NCBI GenBank assembly: GCA_964613305.1
Contig: CAZTII010000037.1
Coordinates: 1-17,315 of the forward strand
Direction: 5' to 3'
Length of the DNA stretch: 17,315 nt
Origin: CAZTII01 sp964613305
GTDB lineage: Bacteria > Bacillota_I > Bacilli_A > Erysipelotrichales > Erysipelotrichaceae
Part shown: piece by piece, positions 17,201 through 17,315 of the stretch
Layout of the letters: every line of letters starts with the position of its first letter
How positions within the stretch are numbered: the first letter of the stretch is position 1
Made by a program: the position numbers and the translations under genes
Notes under the pieces: generated by a model
What the model was told of the DNA's origin: nothing
What the model saw: only the letters and a program-made list of their open reading frames with translations
Databases searched by the model: none

Positions 17201-17268
17201 GAAGTAACTGTTAATTCATCATTAATAAAAGAAAGATCAAGTGAATCTGCACGAAACTGGAGGTAGTG
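11272..17268 (-). CDS. Giant dockerin-bearing surface protein with HID-like (DUF1533) repeats, 5' end missing
   Basis: The open frame encodes 1998 residues and ends in a dockerin (about 1936-1998). The dockerin has two calcium loops, GDCDGNYDINVSDIV and GDINGDNEIRITDLV, each followed by a helix ending in ILG. Before it (about 1870-1935) is an Ig-like domain resembling Big_3. The rest is about eleven modules with the motif W-[L/I]-x-x-I (such as KWLDSIKTV, EWRSSINRV, QWANTINTV), each followed by a strand pair. This is the pattern of Shr-like hemoglobin-interacting (HID, formerly DUF1533) repeats. The first three modules form near-identical 200-residue units. The frame has a TTG at 17128-17130, but 46 more residues upstream, including LTVTSNEETLNSITKIVF, are clearly part of the same repeat, so TTG is not the start. 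An in-frame TGA at 17269-17271 cuts the frame; signal peptide and start are absent. Ligand is unknown; heme or hemoglobin binding is not implied by the repeat alone. Confidence 0.8.
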   Translation of the reverse strand, partial: HYLQFRADSLDLSFINDELTVTSNEETLNSITKIVFKKNQQEIVTLLPSDEISSTSGVRVYKRGMLDAFTDVNDTIGYEVFSSGIIASGNIVMVDPLFTNNTITYLKTQDGLIIQSPHRKWLDSIKSVQLGDISFDRTLTYHNDIAYECVDSEVLKYSEAYNGLLIPYFVLDISGVTNQRYDVRCLSILYNEVSCPSLEMTGMPVYEQMSVTLQDNGIKVEAAETVFSKMIKIDFIRQGNVVASYPIGDAIENGEGFRVFSRTYLDAATNNKESLDYEIFSSDTKLSRGSLQMEDPLFSNNTITYLKTRDGLVIQSPHRKWLDSIKTVQLGDITFNRELVYSNDIAYDCRDSMQLKYSSTYDGLLIPYFVLTISGVANQTYDVRCLSILYNEVSCPSLEMTGMPVYEQMSVTLQDNGIKVEAAGSVFAKMVRIHFIRQGEIIASYPVEDAIESGEGYKIFPRAYLDAATNNKESLDYEIFSSTTKLSRGSLQMIDPSFEGITIEYVKTNNGLVIISNNANWLDSITTVLLDDISFNRRLLYDNGIVYGYNDTNELQYSESHGGLLIPMQKIAEKGILNKLYAVHCLSFKYNEISCPSLVMDGLRVDPAVRMENYQVSMIRAFSELDWASQVTEIQLTNREHSYIFTANQGLVGSNNDIFLSPDLLREVVSGEYTITIKANGFFDASQQITFVVGKKALSHSIDNSNRVLKITGDVEWRSSINRVYLISDGSVFDLDRNKFTISSEDLSIQHSFIENHALDGAYNKVKVTAEGYQEYWFDITPLVVSTGVKEAPLFNIEYDKGFIRLTSDDLDWISSIDSISNNITSNVYQVSPGMKQYIDIPNDFIMTNLANKHGELYINASLYTTTIVDTRYLAIDGGNRINLSSTVDVREEYDVIVLEFIDATVANKCDFVALYGDTNFTEILVNDYHREGNKIKINKSELFATRYFDVKISFMDTYNNIYKPIDIVKDSTVSLQETRQGIMICSSDAQFLSSVYEVKFNDKSFKKNVVMNNNMVVSSSNSEELSYNPSTQSLFIPRSVLYDAQVTRGKQYVTFSTIGGCNLNNFVTDLNSMPGIVDHPIIYLENNEIIIKTADKQWANTINTVELKGKNNYFFRDGTYFNPYGDAVLSRSLLQNVEAGYYELVLSSDVYYPFHEKVLYQPDVNFVEMKPFPELTITNENNHVVIQSNDISFLRNINIVSFYDNETKYEYHVGQNDFKDNKVEIVANSSFYNGNYNNVSIQANGYGDKRVDTYGYITERYFTLGTVFSVTNGFKQCPRYEITTIDEGVIIYSDNTEWLNGLNKISYMDSSNNQIERVIPSSDHLDSGVLIRYQQDSNTIVDFSNFITLFSTGYVPGTLDLSLIDVSNSLRLNSSVDYELRQNYLVLEWSTMEEKDLVSTISVNTDNSEFAKVIDLQFVKTVKPNRSNPLAYYIPTHLLGGATLNKINVAYTSRYKPKELTMNEAIDVSGYKNLQFTSSFTPEFKLFKSTPWLPGSFTEYKVLDADGATILGPNLIGESELDYRGNELFIASSLYPYYINVSKIVLMNGVGESVIDIPTLPDNITIDIVNRFTSLDVDSFVKLPFKVTAPTEQLKEYKVEVTPQYGGVYVDRDELVVSPNACVGKYTIYAISVFNPKVRVGFVFDVLNREFYQGTLTHEIKSDVIQFNAENAPSNLFSELNSVEIRTIEDEVIKKITSYTTQGSKIDINKSEFSSLPYGKSYKIVFDTALYRPFEAIYSRINEGVVDFSLVESNDGLLILSDNKQWLRSINGFDFFINNVRKGNIECAINPPSHDNDYTVSTNWSTTPLSFVNDTTLLIPKSVLSEKNITNGSYDVVVYSNSYTSKETKKYLHRDNPVQLNLEVVWTSPVKRFVAGRMFDKNKISVSLLQESTLLETGKGFMVSETSTLTVGEKDITICSSTACKVFPIKVNSLGDCDGNYDINVSDIVMISQYILGNNMSEETEVFGDINGDNEIRITDLVAVANHILGVKNIVSQ
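15460..17258 (-). repeat. Three tandem 600-bp coding repeats
   Basis: Aligning the window with itself at an offset of exactly 600 bp matches 15.4-16.0 kb, 16.0-16.6 kb and 16.6-17.2 kb. The copies at 16607-16729 and 16007-16129 are identical over 123 bp, and 16427-16479 matches 15827-15879 over 53 bp without change. Other parts of the same units differ by many substitutions, so identity is patchy. No length change breaks the 600-bp register, so the frame is kept in every copy. Confidence 0.9.
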
Positions 17269-17315
17269 TCAATATTTATGTGTAAACATCTCTTGTAAAA
17301 ATAAGTAATTGTTGA
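17260..17315. mobile_element. Possible terminus of an IS256-family insertion sequence
   Basis: Repeat homology of the giant gene ends near 17258, and the next sequence, GGAGGTAGTGTCAATATT followed by TATGTGTAAACA, looks like the terminal inverted repeat of IS256-family elements as I remember them (GTGTCAA, spacer, TGTGTAAAC). The element would continue to the right of the window; no transposase is visible. The motif resemblance is from memory, and a random frame-breaking change or contig edge is an alternative. Confidence 0.4.

Noticed and set aside
15460..17258. CRISPR-like or non-coding repeat array
   Set aside because: The 600-bp period is a multiple of three, stays in frame and encodes protein repeats; there is no short repeat-spacer structure.

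Overview
The window is AT-rich, low-GC Gram-positive DNA. A housekeeping block (about 1-8000) is followed by an accessory block of surface proteins (about 8000-17315). The L11 protein has a shortened, Mollicutes-like proline loop, the MutL carries endonuclease motifs, and secreted and membrane-anchored proteins are abundant. Together these suggest an Erysipelotrichia-type (Mollicutes-related, wall-bearing) anaerobe, probably host- or gut-associated. This placement is inferred from protein character; no species can be named.

Plus strand, 1-1325: a terminator of an upstream operon, a consensus sigma-A promoter, a leader that mimics the ribosomal protein L1 binding site of 23S rRNA, then rplK and rplA, closed by a terminator. 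From there on every gene is on the minus strand. Reading in the direction of transcription, mutS, mutL, miaA, tcdA and a Cof-type HAD phosphatase (7984 down to 1326) overlap or nearly touch and form one operon for mismatch repair and tRNA modification.

Upstream of mutS lie a small secreted protein of unknown function (8015-8671) and a decayed 3' remnant of a sortase-type pilin or adhesin (8837-9181). Next come an orphan AbiEi-like winged-helix protein (9211-9867) and a two-gene surface cluster. That cluster pairs a membrane-anchored single-cohesin protein (10054-11214) with a giant surface protein directly upstream (11272 to at least 17268). The giant protein has a C-terminal dockerin, an Ig-like domain and about eleven repeats resembling Shr-like HID (DUF1533) modules. 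The pair suggests a dedicated one-to-one cohesin-dockerin surface complex, the most interesting system here.

The giant gene has no start in the window. Its repeat-coding frame runs upstream to an in-frame stop at 17269-17271, exactly where sequence resembling an IS256-family terminus begins. The gene may therefore be interrupted by an insertion sequence. Its upstream part holds tandem repeats of exactly 600 bp, with long identical blocks between copies that suggest recent duplication or gene conversion.

No tRNA, rRNA or CRISPR array was seen, and no gene-free stretch exceeds about 200 bases.
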